A program made the translations under genes and the position numbers. DNA of 64,000 bases from assembly GCF_900116115.1 (NCBI RefSeq), contig NZ_FOZP01000001.1, forward strand, positions 264,071 to 328,070, in the 5' to 3' direction. Positions 46,164 through 54,302 of this stretch are shown piece by piece. The notes under the pieces were generated by a model. That model searched no databases, was not told the DNA's origin, and worked only from the letters and a program-made list of their open reading frames with translations. The number at the start of each line of letters is the position of its first letter. The first letter of the stretch is position 1. The DNA comes from Lutibacter maritimus. Lineage in GTDB: Bacteria; Bacteroidota; Bacteroidia; Flavobacteriales; Flavobacteriaceae.

Positions 46164-47018
46164 TTAAATTTTAAGTTCGAGTAAACTTACTTTATTTTTT
46201 CGATACGATTTATATTTGATGTTAGGATTATTATGAACCTCAAAAGGTTTTCTTAAATTCAGGCTAAAATGAGTTCTTAAATGATTGTAAATATAAACTG
46301 CATTTTTAACTATTTTTTGAGCGAGTTCTGTATTTTTAATTGTTTTCTTTAATGCGTAATCGTATTTTAAAGTTCTGTTAACTCTTTCGGCAAGAGCGTT
46401 TTCATAAGGATCGTATTGTTCAGTCATACTCATAATGATTCCATTTTTTTCAGCAAAATCGGTATATTTAGGATTGCAATATTGAAAACCTCTGTCGGAG
46501 TGATGTATGATCTTTTGATTAGGGTATTTTCGATTTTTAATAGCCATTTTAAGCGTATCTACACACAATTATATCTTCATATGGTTATCCAATTTATAGC
46601 CCATAATTTTTTTAGAATAGGCATCGGTTACCAAGGCTAAATAAGCGTGTCCGCCGTCAATTTTAATATAGGTAATATCACTTACAAAAACTTGTTCAGC
46701 GTGTATTATTTCTAACTCTTTAAGTAGGTTAGGGGATTTGTAAAAGAAATGATTGGAGTTTGTTGTAATATGAAATCGTCTAGTTTTCTTCACTAATAAT
46801 CCATAGGATCAGAGCAAGTTAAACAAAGCATCTCTTCCCATTTTGATGTTGTTTATTTCTAGTTCGTTTTTAATATGTTTATATAATTTTCGTGTACCAG
46901 CTTTGGGCATTCTTTTACGAATATTTAGAATTAAATTAAGTAGAATTTTGTATTGCTTTTATTTTAGTTGATTTGCCTTTATTCTTTGATAATAAGCTTG
47001 TTTGCTTACTCCGAAGCA
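46164..47018 (-). pseudogene. IS3 OrfB (rve integrase-core transposase), three in-frame stops
   Basis: One unbroken frame of 285 codons once three stops are ignored: TAA at 46959-46961, TGA at 46809-46811 and TAA at 46569-46571. It reads through FGVSKQAYYQRIK, the HTH_21-like KRMPKAGTRKLY, and the rve domain: SDITYIKIDGGHAYLALVTDAYSKKIMGY (first Asp pair), HHSDRGFQY (second Asp) and YDPYENALAERVNRTLKYD (Glu). All DDE residues remain. Each stop looks like a single base change (for example CGA to TGA before SYGLL). The frame is -1 relative to OrfA, as in IS3 frameshifting. Confidence 0.85.
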
Positions 47019-47416
47019 TTGATAGAGCCATTTTGTTTTAAAAGGGCTTGTTTCTTTTTCTCTATCTCTTTTGCTAATGCCTCGGGCAAATACTTTTTTG
47101 AAAATTCTTCACCAGTAATATTTTCAAAATCGGCAATTATATCTTGTTGAAAGTATTTGATAAACTCTAATTCTTCAATACGTTCGCGCAGTTTTTTAAG
47201 TTCGTTATTTTTACCAATAGAAGTAGATTTTTGTTTAAAATTACTCAATTTTTTTGTCCAATAGAAAATAGAGCTTCGAAATATTTGATATTTTTTGGAT
47301 GCGTAATTAACAGAAATTTGTCCGTTAGCAATTTGGTCAATGATGGAAAGTTTGAGCTCATAACTAATTTTTTGATACTCCTTTTTTCGACAGGTTGAAT
47401 TTTGTTGTGTATCCAT
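47006..47416 (-). CDS. IS3 OrfA (transposase subunit)
   Basis: 136 residues. An N-terminal helix-turn-helix region (KLSIIDQIANGQISVNYASKKYQIFRSSIFYW) binds the IS ends; a leucine-zipper-like coiled coil (GKNNELKKLRERIEELEFIKYF) follows. The end overlaps the OrfB frame by about a dozen bases, in the -1 relation. It is intact but has no working OrfB partner. Confidence 0.8.
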   Translation of the reverse strand: MDTQQNSTCRKKEYQKISYELKLSIIDQIANGQISVNYASKKYQIFRSSIFYWTKKLSNFKQKSTSIGKNNELKKLRERIEELEFIKYFQQDIIADFENITGEEFSKKYLPEALAKEIEKKKQALLKQNGSINASE

Positions 47417-47517
47417 AAGTTACTAAAAGTGTTTAATTTTTAGTCAACTTATTTCAGGAAAGTACATACACTTAAATTTCAACCAGCAAAAATATAAATC
47501 TTATGCAAAAAAATCAG

Positions 47518-47590
47518 CGTAGGAATGTTGGTAAGTTTTTTAAAACCCGAAGGGAGTTTTTTAAAAAATCTTATCAATGTTCCGATTACT
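47518..47590. repeat. Long imperfect inverted repeat/hairpin beside the IS
   Basis: The left arm (GTAGGAATGTTGGTAAG then TTTTTTAAAA) pairs imperfectly with a right arm ending CTTATCAATGTTCCGATTAC, around a CCCGAAGGG-type loop. It could be a terminator or a mobile hairpin element. It lies between the IS3 right end and the outer inverted repeat at 47621-47635. Confidence 0.6.
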
Positions 47591-47620
47591 TTAACTATTT
47601 TTAAACTATAATTATCAACC

Positions 47621-47635
47621 AAAAATGGTCAACCT
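47621..47635. repeat. 15-base inverted copy of the IS left end
   Basis: AAAAATGGTCAACCT is the exact reverse complement of AGGTTGACCATTTTT at 46063-46077, which overlaps the IS3 left end. It marks the point where the reading frame of the following gene begins, so it may be the true outer end of the element. Confidence 0.65.
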
Positions 47636-47751
47636 CACATAAAACATCATCATCTTATGTAACAGACTACTCTTACTTAACAAAAAAATCAAGAGTAACC
47701 AAAACATTTTTTGATGTTAAAAATAATTCAAAATTTGGACTTCAAATTATA

Positions 47752-48639
47752 TTGAATCTTAAAGATAAACCGAGAATTATCAATCTTAATTATAAGCCAA
47801 AAAAAAATGATTGGGATAATAATAAAAAAGAATTAAAATGGAATCACCCGTACTATTATACAATTAGTGATTTAAAAAAGTACATTTTGCCTTTCAATAA
47901 TGAAAATGAAAATATTGAAGAAGAAATAAATAGAGTTGAAGTTATAATTAAGACTGGTGGTATAAGCAAATTAGCAGAATTTCTCTTTGATTGGAATAAC
48001 AAAAGTAATGGTGTTCCTAAATATTCATGTTTTATTGAAGCTTTTGAACATTTTCTTGAATTAGAAGGAAAAGAAAAAAAATCATATGAATTGCAAACAG
48101 TCGGTGAAATAATTTACTTCAGAACAGATGAAGTAGAATACATAATGGACACTTATGAAGGTAAAATTGAAGAGCTAAAATATTTCATTGAGAAAAAAGC
48201 GTATTCCGAGATTTATACAATGACAGATAACAATATTTGGAGTGAGATATATTTAGATGCTGGAATTGAAAAAGCACATTTCATTCCTGTAATGCATAAT
48301 TTGTGGGAAGAATACTGGGATAACATTTATGTAAGAATAAGAGAACAAGTTGGTAAGACCAACCATTTAGTTAAATCTAAAGAAAGGTCTTGGAGACAAT
48401 TTCAGATTTTCTCAGAGAGCTATAATGACGTTGGAGACATTATCAAATATGCTTATGCGTTGGATGATATGGACATTTACCCCCTAGCTGTAGTTTCAAT
48501 GATGAATATATTTGATGCTGATGTTTGTTATCTAGAATATTGTGAATACGAATTCGAAATGGGAGATTTGGAAAGTATATGTGTAGATAACGAAGACGAT
48601 AACAAACCTATTTTTCATATTAAAATAAACGAAATATAA
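47752..48639 (+). CDS. Hypothetical protein, probably missing its N-terminus
   Basis: 295 residues if read from the TTG at 47752, but the same frame is open and protein-like back to about 47638, right at the outer inverted repeat (47621-47635). The upstream codons spell residues such as SSSYVTDYSYLTKKSRVTKTF with no start codon, so insertion of the mobile element probably removed the original beginning. The rest is acidic and aromatic-rich (FLFDWNNKSNG, MHNLWEEYWDNIYVRIREQ) and I recognise no family. No promoter seen. May be a remnant rather than a working gene. Confidence 0.5.
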   Translation: MNLKDKPRIINLNYKPKKNDWDNNKKELKWNHPYYYTISDLKKYILPFNNENENIEEEINRVEVIIKTGGISKLAEFLFDWNNKSNGVPKYSCFIEAFEHFLELEGKEKKSYELQTVGEIIYFRTDEVEYIMDTYEGKIEELKYFIEKKAYSEIYTMTDNNIWSEIYLDAGIEKAHFIPVMHNLWEEYWDNIYVRIREQVGKTNHLVKSKERSWRQFQIFSESYNDVGDIIKYAYALDDMDIYPLAVVSMMNIFDADVCYLEYCEYEFEMGDLESICVDNEDDNKPIFHIKINEI

Positions 48640-48647
48640 ATAAACTG

Positions 48648-48735
48648 CCCACAACAATGTATAAAAATAATAGCGGTGTAACCGCTAAAATAAAAGTAAG
48701 TAATGATAAAAAAGGTCAATGTTTAACCGAAAAAC
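48648..48735 (+). repeat. Intergenic repeat family A, copy 1
   Basis: Begins CCCACAACAATGTATAA just after the stop of the preceding gene and contains a perfect hairpin AGCGGT (48672-48677), loop GTA, ACCGCT (48681-48686), followed by GCTAAAATAAAAGTA and CCGAAAAACTGA. The layout is shared with 51131-51240. Confidence 0.55.
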
Positions 48736-48738
48736 TGA

Positions 48739-49533
48739 ATGAATAAAACAATATTTGAAATCACTAAAATGGACTGTCCATCAGAGGAAAATCTAATCCG
48801 AATGAAATTAGAAGGAATTTCAGGTATTGCAAATTTGGACTTTGACATTGCGAATCGAAAACTAACCGTTTTTCACAGTGGAGAAATTGACCAAATCGAA
48901 AAGTCTGTTATCGAACTGAATTTAGGCGGAAAGAAAATCTCGACTGAACAAACCGACCAAACGGAATTTAAAGAAAATGCAAATCAAAAAAAACTACTTT
49001 GGTCTGTATTTGCAATAAATTTTGCCTTTTTCATAATCGAAATGACAACAGGAATTATCTCAAAATCAATGGGACTTGTTGCAGATAGTTTGGATATGCT
49101 TGCCGACAGTTTTGTTTACGGAATTAGTTTGATTGCGGTTGGCGGAACTGTGATTAAGAAAAAGCGAATTGCAAAACTTGCTGGATATTTTCAAATTTCT
49201 CTTGCTATTATTGGATTTGTAGAAGTTTTAAGGAGATTTTTTGGAAACGAAAAAATTCCGAATTTTTCGACTATGATTATCATTTCTATTTTTGCACTTA
49301 TCGCTAATGGAATTTGTTTATACATTTTACAAAAGTCAAAAAGTAAAGAAGAAGCTCATATGAAAGCAAGTATGATTTTCACTTCAAATGATGTGATTAT
49401 CAATTTAGGAGTAATAATCGCAGGAATTTTAGTAAATTGGTTAAGTTCGAGTAAACCTGATTTGATTATCGGAACTATTGTTTTTATTTTAGTAATTCAA
49501 GGTGCATTTAGAATATTGAAATTAAGTAAATGA
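48739..49533 (+). CDS. CDF-like cation transporter with N-terminal HMA-like domain
   Basis: 264 residues. Residues 1-68 look like a heavy-metal-associated domain (MDCPSEENLIRMKLEGISGI); the rest is a five- to six-helix cation diffusion facilitator fold. Metal-site positions: TM2 has ADSLDMLAD (D-x3-D instead of H-x3-D), and TM5 has FTSNDV, where the usual histidine of H-x3-D is phenylalanine. Metal choice is therefore uncertain. Base use is richer in C and G than the neighbours, a sign of recent arrival. It sits between repeat A and repeat B. Confidence 0.82.
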   Translation: MNKTIFEITKMDCPSEENLIRMKLEGISGIANLDFDIANRKLTVFHSGEIDQIEKSVIELNLGGKKISTEQTDQTEFKENANQKKLLWSVFAINFAFFIIEMTTGIISKSMGLVADSLDMLADSFVYGISLIAVGGTVIKKKRIAKLAGYFQISLAIIGFVEVLRRFFGNEKIPNFSTMIIISIFALIANGICLYILQKSKSKEEAHMKASMIFTSNDVIINLGVIIAGILVNWLSSSKPDLIIGTIVFILVIQGAFRILKLSK

Positions 49534-49545
49534 AAAAAGTACTAT

Positions 49546-49671
49546 CCACAACACCTCATAAAATTTTTGCTTAAATTTGAACTAATACAAACGACAAACA
49601 TTCAACTAACGATTTGCTACAACCGAAAAATCTCCGATTTTCCAGTGACACAAATCATATAAAATCACGTT
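49546..49671 (+). repeat. Intergenic repeat family B, copy 1
   Basis: About 126 bases after the transporter stop. The 64-base core 49593-49656 is identical to 51882-51945 at 58 positions. It holds AAATC-TCC-GATTT, a small hairpin, and TAAATTTG (49572-49579), a perfect match to the -7 consensus pointing at the next gene. Confidence 0.85.
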
Positions 49672-49692
49672 AACAATAATTAGATTAGATAA

Positions 49693-51126
49693 ATGAAAAT
49701 ATTAAAACGACTTTTAAAAATTATCTTTGCTCTTATTGGAGTACTTGTGCTTACCGGAGTTATTACACTTTGGCTTGATTCATTAGGAACTAGTTATTTA
49801 AGAATCAATAAAAATGAACCAACATCAAATGATTCTTATTTAATTATCAATGTAAATATAATACCAATGAATAAAGACACTATTTTAATAGATAAAATGG
49901 TGTACATAAAAGAAGGTATAATTGAAAAGATTGCAGACTCTATTAGGGTTAAAGGAATTGAAATTATTGACGCAAAAAACAAATACTTAACACCTGGTCT
50001 TATAGATATGCACGTTCATGTGTGGGATAAATATGAACTAGGTTTGTACCTATCAAATGGTGTAACAGCAGTTAGAAATCTATGGGGTATGCCTATGCAT
50101 TTGAGAATAAAAGAAGACGTAATTAAAAACAATATTTTTTCACCCGAGTTTTTTACATCAGGACCAAAATTAACAGGTAGAGTATTCATAGGTGACGATA
50201 ATTTAAATATAACTAATCCTAGTGAGGTTAAAGAAATGGTAATTTCATATAAAAACAGAGGTTATGATTTCATTAAAACTTATTACGGATTGGATAAAGA
50301 CATTTTTGATGCCGTGATTGAACAAGCCAAAATTTCTGAAACCGATATTGTTGCTCATCCTTCTCAAAAAGTACCTTTTTCATATCATTTAAATCCACAA
50401 ATTAAATCTATTGAACATGCCGAAGAAATAGTACAACAACCTTTACAGTTTGATTTAGATACTATTAAACTGCAACCAATTATAGATTCAATCGCTCTAT
50501 CAAATCACACAAGTTATTGTCCTACAATTACGGTATTTAATAATATTTACCAAATGATGATTGATGATTCAATTTTAGATTCAGAATCATTGGAGTTTAT
50601 GAATCCACTCATCAAAAAAGTAGATAGTAAAAATCAATTTGACCGTTGGTTCAATGAAAAGCAAAAAGACTCTAATGTAGTTAGTAGAATAAAAAATCAA
50701 CATGATTTTCATCTTGCCATTGTACGAAAACTACATAAAGCAGGAGTAAATATAGTTTGTGGAACGGACGCTGGTATTGGAATTACACTTCCTGGGTTTT
50801 CAATACATAAAGAGCTTAAATTTTATAAAGAATGTGGACTTTCTAATTACGAAGTATTAAAAACGGCTACTGTAAATGCTTCCAAAACACATTCTATTAT
50901 GAATTCTATGGGAACTATTGAGGTGGGTAAAATGGCTAATCTATTATTAGTTGATGAAAACCCTCTTTTAGCGTTGTCAACACTTGAAAATCCGACCTAT
51001 GTTTTTGTAAAGGGACGGAAATTAAATAGAGAGACTTTGGATTTTTATAATGAAAAGGCAAAGAATCGAAAAAATCTAATGGCTTCTGCGCTTAGGTATT
51101 TAGAAAATTTAATATTTGAAAAGTAA
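49693..51126 (+). CDS. Membrane-anchored amidohydrolase family protein
   Basis: 477 residues. An N-terminal hydrophobic helix (about 8-28) anchors or exports the protein. The amidohydrolase core has the HxH ligand pair in GLIDMHVHVWD (about 98-108), a probable carbamylated lysine in FIKTYYG, histidines in VAHPSQ and SIEHAEE, and the catalytic aspartate in CGTDAGIG. The family includes imidazolonepropionase-like, prolidase-like and dipeptidase members; the substrate cannot be predicted. Island cassette between repeats B1 and A2. Confidence 0.82.
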   Translation: MKILKRLLKIIFALIGVLVLTGVITLWLDSLGTSYLRINKNEPTSNDSYLIINVNIIPMNKDTILIDKMVYIKEGIIEKIADSIRVKGIEIIDAKNKYLTPGLIDMHVHVWDKYELGLYLSNGVTAVRNLWGMPMHLRIKEDVIKNNIFSPEFFTSGPKLTGRVFIGDDNLNITNPSEVKEMVISYKNRGYDFIKTYYGLDKDIFDAVIEQAKISETDIVAHPSQKVPFSYHLNPQIKSIEHAEEIVQQPLQFDLDTIKLQPIIDSIALSNHTSYCPTITVFNNIYQMMIDDSILDSESLEFMNPLIKKVDSKNQFDRWFNEKQKDSNVVSRIKNQHDFHLAIVRKLHKAGVNIVCGTDAGIGITLPGFSIHKELKFYKECGLSNYEVLKTATVNASKTHSIMNSMGTIEVGKMANLLLVDENPLLALSTLENPTYVFVKGRKLNRETLDFYNEKAKNRKNLMASALRYLENLIFEK

Positions 51127-51130
51127 TCTG

Positions 51131-51240
51131 CAGCTAACAAGAGCTATAAGCAATTGAGGCGAAAATGCTAAAACGAAAGTATAAAAATAAAACAAAGTTT
51201 AGTGCTAAACTGAAAAGTTAGTTGTAAAACCTACAACAGC
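51131..51240 (+). repeat. Intergenic repeat family A, copy 2
   Basis: Begins CAGCTAACAAGAGCTATAA after the amidohydrolase stop. It shares with copy 1 (48648-48735) the AACAA...TATAA start, then GCTAAAACGAAAGTA and AAACTGAAAAGTTAG. Similarity is partial, roughly two thirds by eye. Confidence 0.5.
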
Positions 51241-51275
51241 TGATACCCTAACTGTTGCGGCCAATTTTAAATAAA

Positions 51276-51821
51276 ATGGGAAAAAAATTAGAAAAAATAA
51301 CATCTGAATTAAGTGAATTTATTAAAAAACAGAAAATATTCTTTGTTGGAACAGCAGCTGAACAAGGTAGGGTTAATATTTCTCCAAAAGGAATTGATAC
51401 ATTTAGAGTATTAGGGGAAAATAAAATTGTTTGGTTAAACTTAACTGGTAGTGGAAATGAAACAGCTGCTCATTTGATTAAAAATAACCGAATGACAATA
51501 ATGTTTTGTGGGTTTGAAGAAAAACCTCTGATATTGAGACTCTATGGAGTTGCAAATATTTTTCACAAGCGTGATAAAAAATTTAAAGAATATTTAAACT
51601 ACTTTCCAAAATTTTCAGGTTCAAGACAAATAATTGAAATGGATATTGACTTAGTTCAAACCTCTTGTGGATTTGCGGTCCCATTTATGGATTTTAAAGA
51701 AGAAAGAACTACTCTTAATTCATGGGCAGACAAGCAAGGTGATAGTGGAATTCAAAAATATTGGAGCGAGAAAAATGTTAGAAGTATTGACGGATATGAA
51801 ACAAAAATATTAAGTAAATAA
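51276..51821 (+). CDS. Pyridoxamine 5'-phosphate oxidase-like FMN-binding protein
   Basis: 181 residues from ATG 51276; a TTG at 51255 in the repeat is unlikely. A split-barrel flavin-binding fold: FIKKQKIFFVGTAAEQGRVNISPKG (about 13-37), VWLNLTGSGNETAAHLIKNNRMTIMF and the FCGFEEKPLILRLYG strand are typical of the PNPOx-like family. Probably an FMN- or F420-type flavoprotein with unknown substrate. Last cassette in the island, followed by repeat B2. Confidence 0.85.
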   Translation: MGKKLEKITSELSEFIKKQKIFFVGTAAEQGRVNISPKGIDTFRVLGENKIVWLNLTGSGNETAAHLIKNNRMTIMFCGFEEKPLILRLYGVANIFHKRDKKFKEYLNYFPKFSGSRQIIEMDIDLVQTSCGFAVPFMDFKEERTTLNSWADKQGDSGIQKYWSEKNVRSIDGYETKILSK

Positions 51822-51835
51822 AATAAACTCAGGAG

Positions 51836-51960
51836 CCAACAATTCATATAATTTATGCATAAATTTGACTTAGTACAACCTGACAAACATTCAACAAACG
51901 ATTTGCTATCACCTACAAATCTCCGATTTTCCAGTCACACAAATCTTGTAAAAACACTTT
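51836..51960 (+). repeat. Intergenic repeat family B, copy 2
   Basis: Starts CCAACAATTCATATAATTT 15 bases after the PNPOx-like stop. It is the partner of 49546-49671, with a 64-base core (51882-51945) identical at 58 positions, and the same TAAATTTG motif at 51860-51867. Confidence 0.85.
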
Positions 51961-52303
51961 ATTATATTAAAAAAGTACCTACTACTTAAACAATAAAACT
52001 AGAACGTTTGTAACGCTATTAAGTAAAAATAGCCATACAAATGCTCCCTAACTGCACACCCATGCTAATAAGCAACAAAAAAATTATAGTTCTAAAATAG
52101 GATATAAAAAATTATTAGGATATAAAGCCTTATTATGCTTAATAGCTCCTATACAATTAAAATGGGCTAACAAATTGATACAAAAATTAGGCAACCTATT
52201 CTAAGTATAATGTACCTACTAATTTTTAGTGCATTGTTTCACTTTTTTGCAAATAAAAAGGTAAATAAATCTTTTTATATTCTGCTATTTTCTATAGCCA
52301 TTG
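51961..52303. other. Noncoding right end of the island
   Basis: About 340 bases with no convincing gene. One frame, from 52052 to 52201, is open for 49 codons without a start codon and might be the fragment of a lost gene. The fumarase promoter follows at 52304. Confidence 0.35.
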
Positions 52304-52311
52304 TATATTTG
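52304..52311 (+). promoter_or_regulatory. -7 element of the class I fumarase gene
   Basis: TATATTTG matches TAnnTTTG, 37 bases before the ATG at 52349. Confidence 0.6.
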
Positions 52312-52348
52312 TAGGAGTTTAAATTGAATTAAAAAAAATATATATAAG

Positions 52349-53956
52349 ATGGCTGAATTTAAATACCAAAAACCGTTTCCTATTACAAAGGATACCACAA
52401 AATATCGTTTATTAACTAAAGATCACGTTTCTGTGGTAGAATTTGATGGACGTAAAATATTAAAAGTTGCTCCTGAAGGACTTGAATTACTTTCGCAAGC
52501 AGCTTATCACGATGTATCTTTTTATTTACGTGCTTCTCACTTAAAAAAATTAGAAACTATTTTAAAAGATCCTGAAGCTACAGATAATGATCGTTTTGTT
52601 GCCTATACAATGTTGCTAAATCAAATGGTTACTGCAGCTGGTGAATTGCCAACGTGCCAAGATACAGGAACTGCAATTTGTGTAGCTAAAAAAGGTGAAG
52701 ATGTGTATACAGGTGTAAATGATGCAGAATATATTTCAAAAGGTGTTTTTAATACATATCAAACAGATAATCTTAGATTTTCTCAAATTGTTCCTCAAAC
52801 AATGTTAGAAGAGAAAAATTCAGGAACTAACCTTCCTGCACAAATTGATATTTATGCTGAAACTGGTAATAAATATGAATTTTTATTTATAACAAAAGGT
52901 GGTGGTTCAGGTAATAAAACATACTTATACCAAATGACAAAATCTTTATTAACAGAAGAAAACCTAACCAACTTTGTTAAAAAACATATTATGGATTTAG
53001 GAACTTCCGCTTGCCCACCTTATCATTTAGCATTTGTAGTTGGAGGAACTTCAGCAGAAGCAAATTTAGCAACGGTGAAGAAAGCATCGGCAGGTTATTT
53101 AGATCATTTACCAACAGAAGGTAACGATGGCGGACAAGCGTTTAGAGATTTGGAATGGGAAGAAAAGATAACTAAAATTTGTCAGGAAAGTGGTGTAGGA
53201 GCGCAATTTGGTGGAAAATATTTTGTGCACGATGTTCGTGTAATTCGTTTACCGCGTCACGCGGCATCATGCCCAGTAGGTTTAGGTGTTAGCTGTAGTG
53301 CCGACCGAAATGTGAAAGGGAAAATTACTGAAGAAGGTATTTTTTTAGAAGAGTTAGAAAAAAATCCAGGACAATATTTACCAAAAGAAGCGCCACATTT
53401 AGCAAATGCTGTAGAACTTGATTTAGATCAGCCAATGGATAAAATTCGTGAAGAACTTTCAAAATATCCTGTAAAAACACGTTTCAATTTAAGAGGAACA
53501 TTGATTGTTGCACGTGATATGGCGCACGCAAGAATAAGCGAAATGTTAGCCAAAGGTGAGGAGATGCCTCAATATTTTAAAGATCATCCTATTTATTATG
53601 CTGGGCCTGCTAAAACACCTAAAGGAATGGCTTCAGGTAGTTTTGGGCCTACAACAGCTGGTAGAATGGATCCGTATGTAGATAGTTTTCAAAAAGTTGG
53701 AGGTAGTATGGTTATGGTTGCAAAAGGAAACAGATCACAACAAGTAACCGATGCTTGTAAAGCAAATGGTGGTTTTTATTTGGGTTCAATAGGAGGGCCA
53801 GCTGCAATTTTAGCTAAAGAAAGTATTAAATCTGTTGAAGTAGTAGATTTTGCTGAATTAGGAATGGAAGCTGTTAGAAAGATTCGTATTGAAAACTTCC
53901 CTGCATTTTTATTGGTTGATGATAAAGGGAATGATTTTTTTGCAGAATTTAAATAA
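52349..53956 (+). CDS. Class I (iron-sulfur) fumarate hydratase
   Basis: 535 residues, the length of FumA/FumB-type single-chain enzymes. Cysteines for the 4Fe-4S cluster are likely in [18 protein letters not shown] and [11 protein letters not shown]; the C-terminal part has [15 protein letters not shown] and the swivelling beta domain. It hydrates fumarate to malate and is oxygen- and superoxide-sensitive, unlike FumC. Two fumarases would let the cell use one under each oxygen condition (inference). Confidence 0.95.
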   Translation: MAEFKYQKPFPITKDTTKYRLLTKDHVSVVEFDGRKILKVAPEGLELLSQAAYHDVSFYLRASHLKKLETILKDPEATDNDRFVAYTMLLNQMVTAAGELPTCQDTGTAICVAKKGEDVYTGVNDAEYISKGVFNTYQTDNLRFSQIVPQTMLEEKNSGTNLPAQIDIYAETGNKYEFLFITKGGGSGNKTYLYQMTKSLLTEENLTNFVKKHIMDLGTSACPPYHLAFVVGGTSAEANLATVKKASAGYLDHLPTEGNDGGQAFRDLEWEEKITKICQESGVGAQFGGKYFVHDVRVIRLPRHAASCPVGLGVSCSADRNVKGKITEEGIFLEELEKNPGQYLPKEAPHLANAVELDLDQPMDKIREELSKYPVKTRFNLRGTLIVARDMAHARISEMLAKGEEMPQYFKDHPIYYAGPAKTPKGMASGSFGPTTAGRMDPYVDSFQKVGGSMVMVAKGNRSQQVTDACKANGGFYLGSIGGPAAILAKESIKSVEVVDFAELGMEAVRKIRIENFPAFLLVDDKGNDFFAEFK

Positions 53957-53986
53957 CAATGGTAAATAAATTTTTAAATTAAAAGA

Positions 53987-53998
53987 TGAGAATTATCA
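53987..53998. promoter_or_regulatory. Weak FNR-type box before the small membrane protein gene
   Basis: TGAGAATTATCA differs by one base from the ccoS box core TGATAATTATCA. Centre 53992.5, 56.5 bases from the end of the -7 element at 54042-54049, close to the class I spacing seen at pta. Confidence 0.35.
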
Positions 53999-54041
53999 TT
54001 AAAAAATTAAAAACTACTATAGTTAATTAAAAAATAAATAT

Positions 54042-54049
54042 TAATTTTG
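54042..54049 (+). promoter_or_regulatory. -7 element of the small membrane protein gene
   Basis: TAATTTTG matches TAnnTTTG, 27 bases before the ATG at 54077. Confidence 0.58.
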
Positions 54050-54076
54050 TAAAAAATAAAAAAACATTCACAAATT

Positions 54077-54244
54077 ATGGATTTATCTCAATTTTCAGGA
54101 TTCTTAGTATTTTTAGCAATTTTCACCATGGGATTTTGGTTGATGATTTTTTTATTGACATTTGTAATTCCATATTGGTTAGTTGGATATTTTAGAGAAG
54201 CATGGAAGTACAGAAAAGAAGATAAAACAGTAGCAAAAAAATAA
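54077..54244 (+). CDS. Small (55-residue) membrane protein
   Basis: MDLSQFSGFLVFLAIFTMGF begins a highly hydrophobic protein: residues about 8-31 form one long or two short membrane helices, followed by PYWLVGYFREAWKYRKEDK, a short charged cytoplasmic tail. It has its own promoter and a terminator right after, so it looks like a real single-gene unit. I recognise no family; the size would suit a small subunit or regulator of a membrane complex. Confidence 0.7.
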   Translation: MDLSQFSGFLVFLAIFTMGFWLMIFLLTFVIPYWLVGYFREAWKYRKEDKTVAKK

Positions 54245-54264
54245 TTTATTATTCTTATTTATAT

Positions 54265-54298
54265 AAAAAAAGGGGCGATTTTTAATCGTCCCTTTTTT
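54265..54298. terminator. Bidirectional terminator between the small membrane protein and a TonB receptor
   Basis: Arms AAAAAGGGGCGATT and AATCGTCCCTTTTT, pairing with one G-T wobble, with A- and T-runs outside. The genes converge here. Confidence 0.85.
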
Positions 54299-54302
54299 GT
54301 TT

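Larger units (their letters stand above)
46057..47456 (-). mobile_element. Decayed IS3-family insertion sequence
   Basis: About 1400 bases. The ends read TGAAATAGGTTGAC (46057-46070) and, as reverse complement, TGAAATAAGTTGAC (47443-47456), one mismatch in 14, with TG/CA tips as usual for IS3. Inside are an OrfA with a helix-turn-helix and an OrfB rve integrase frame broken by three in-frame stops. I see no target-site duplication, in keeping with age or a rearranged right end. The transposase can no longer be made. Confidence 0.8.

Noticed and set aside
52052-52201. 49-codon open frame without a start, between the island and the fumarase
   Set aside because: No start, no recognisable domain; listed only as part of the noncoding gap.
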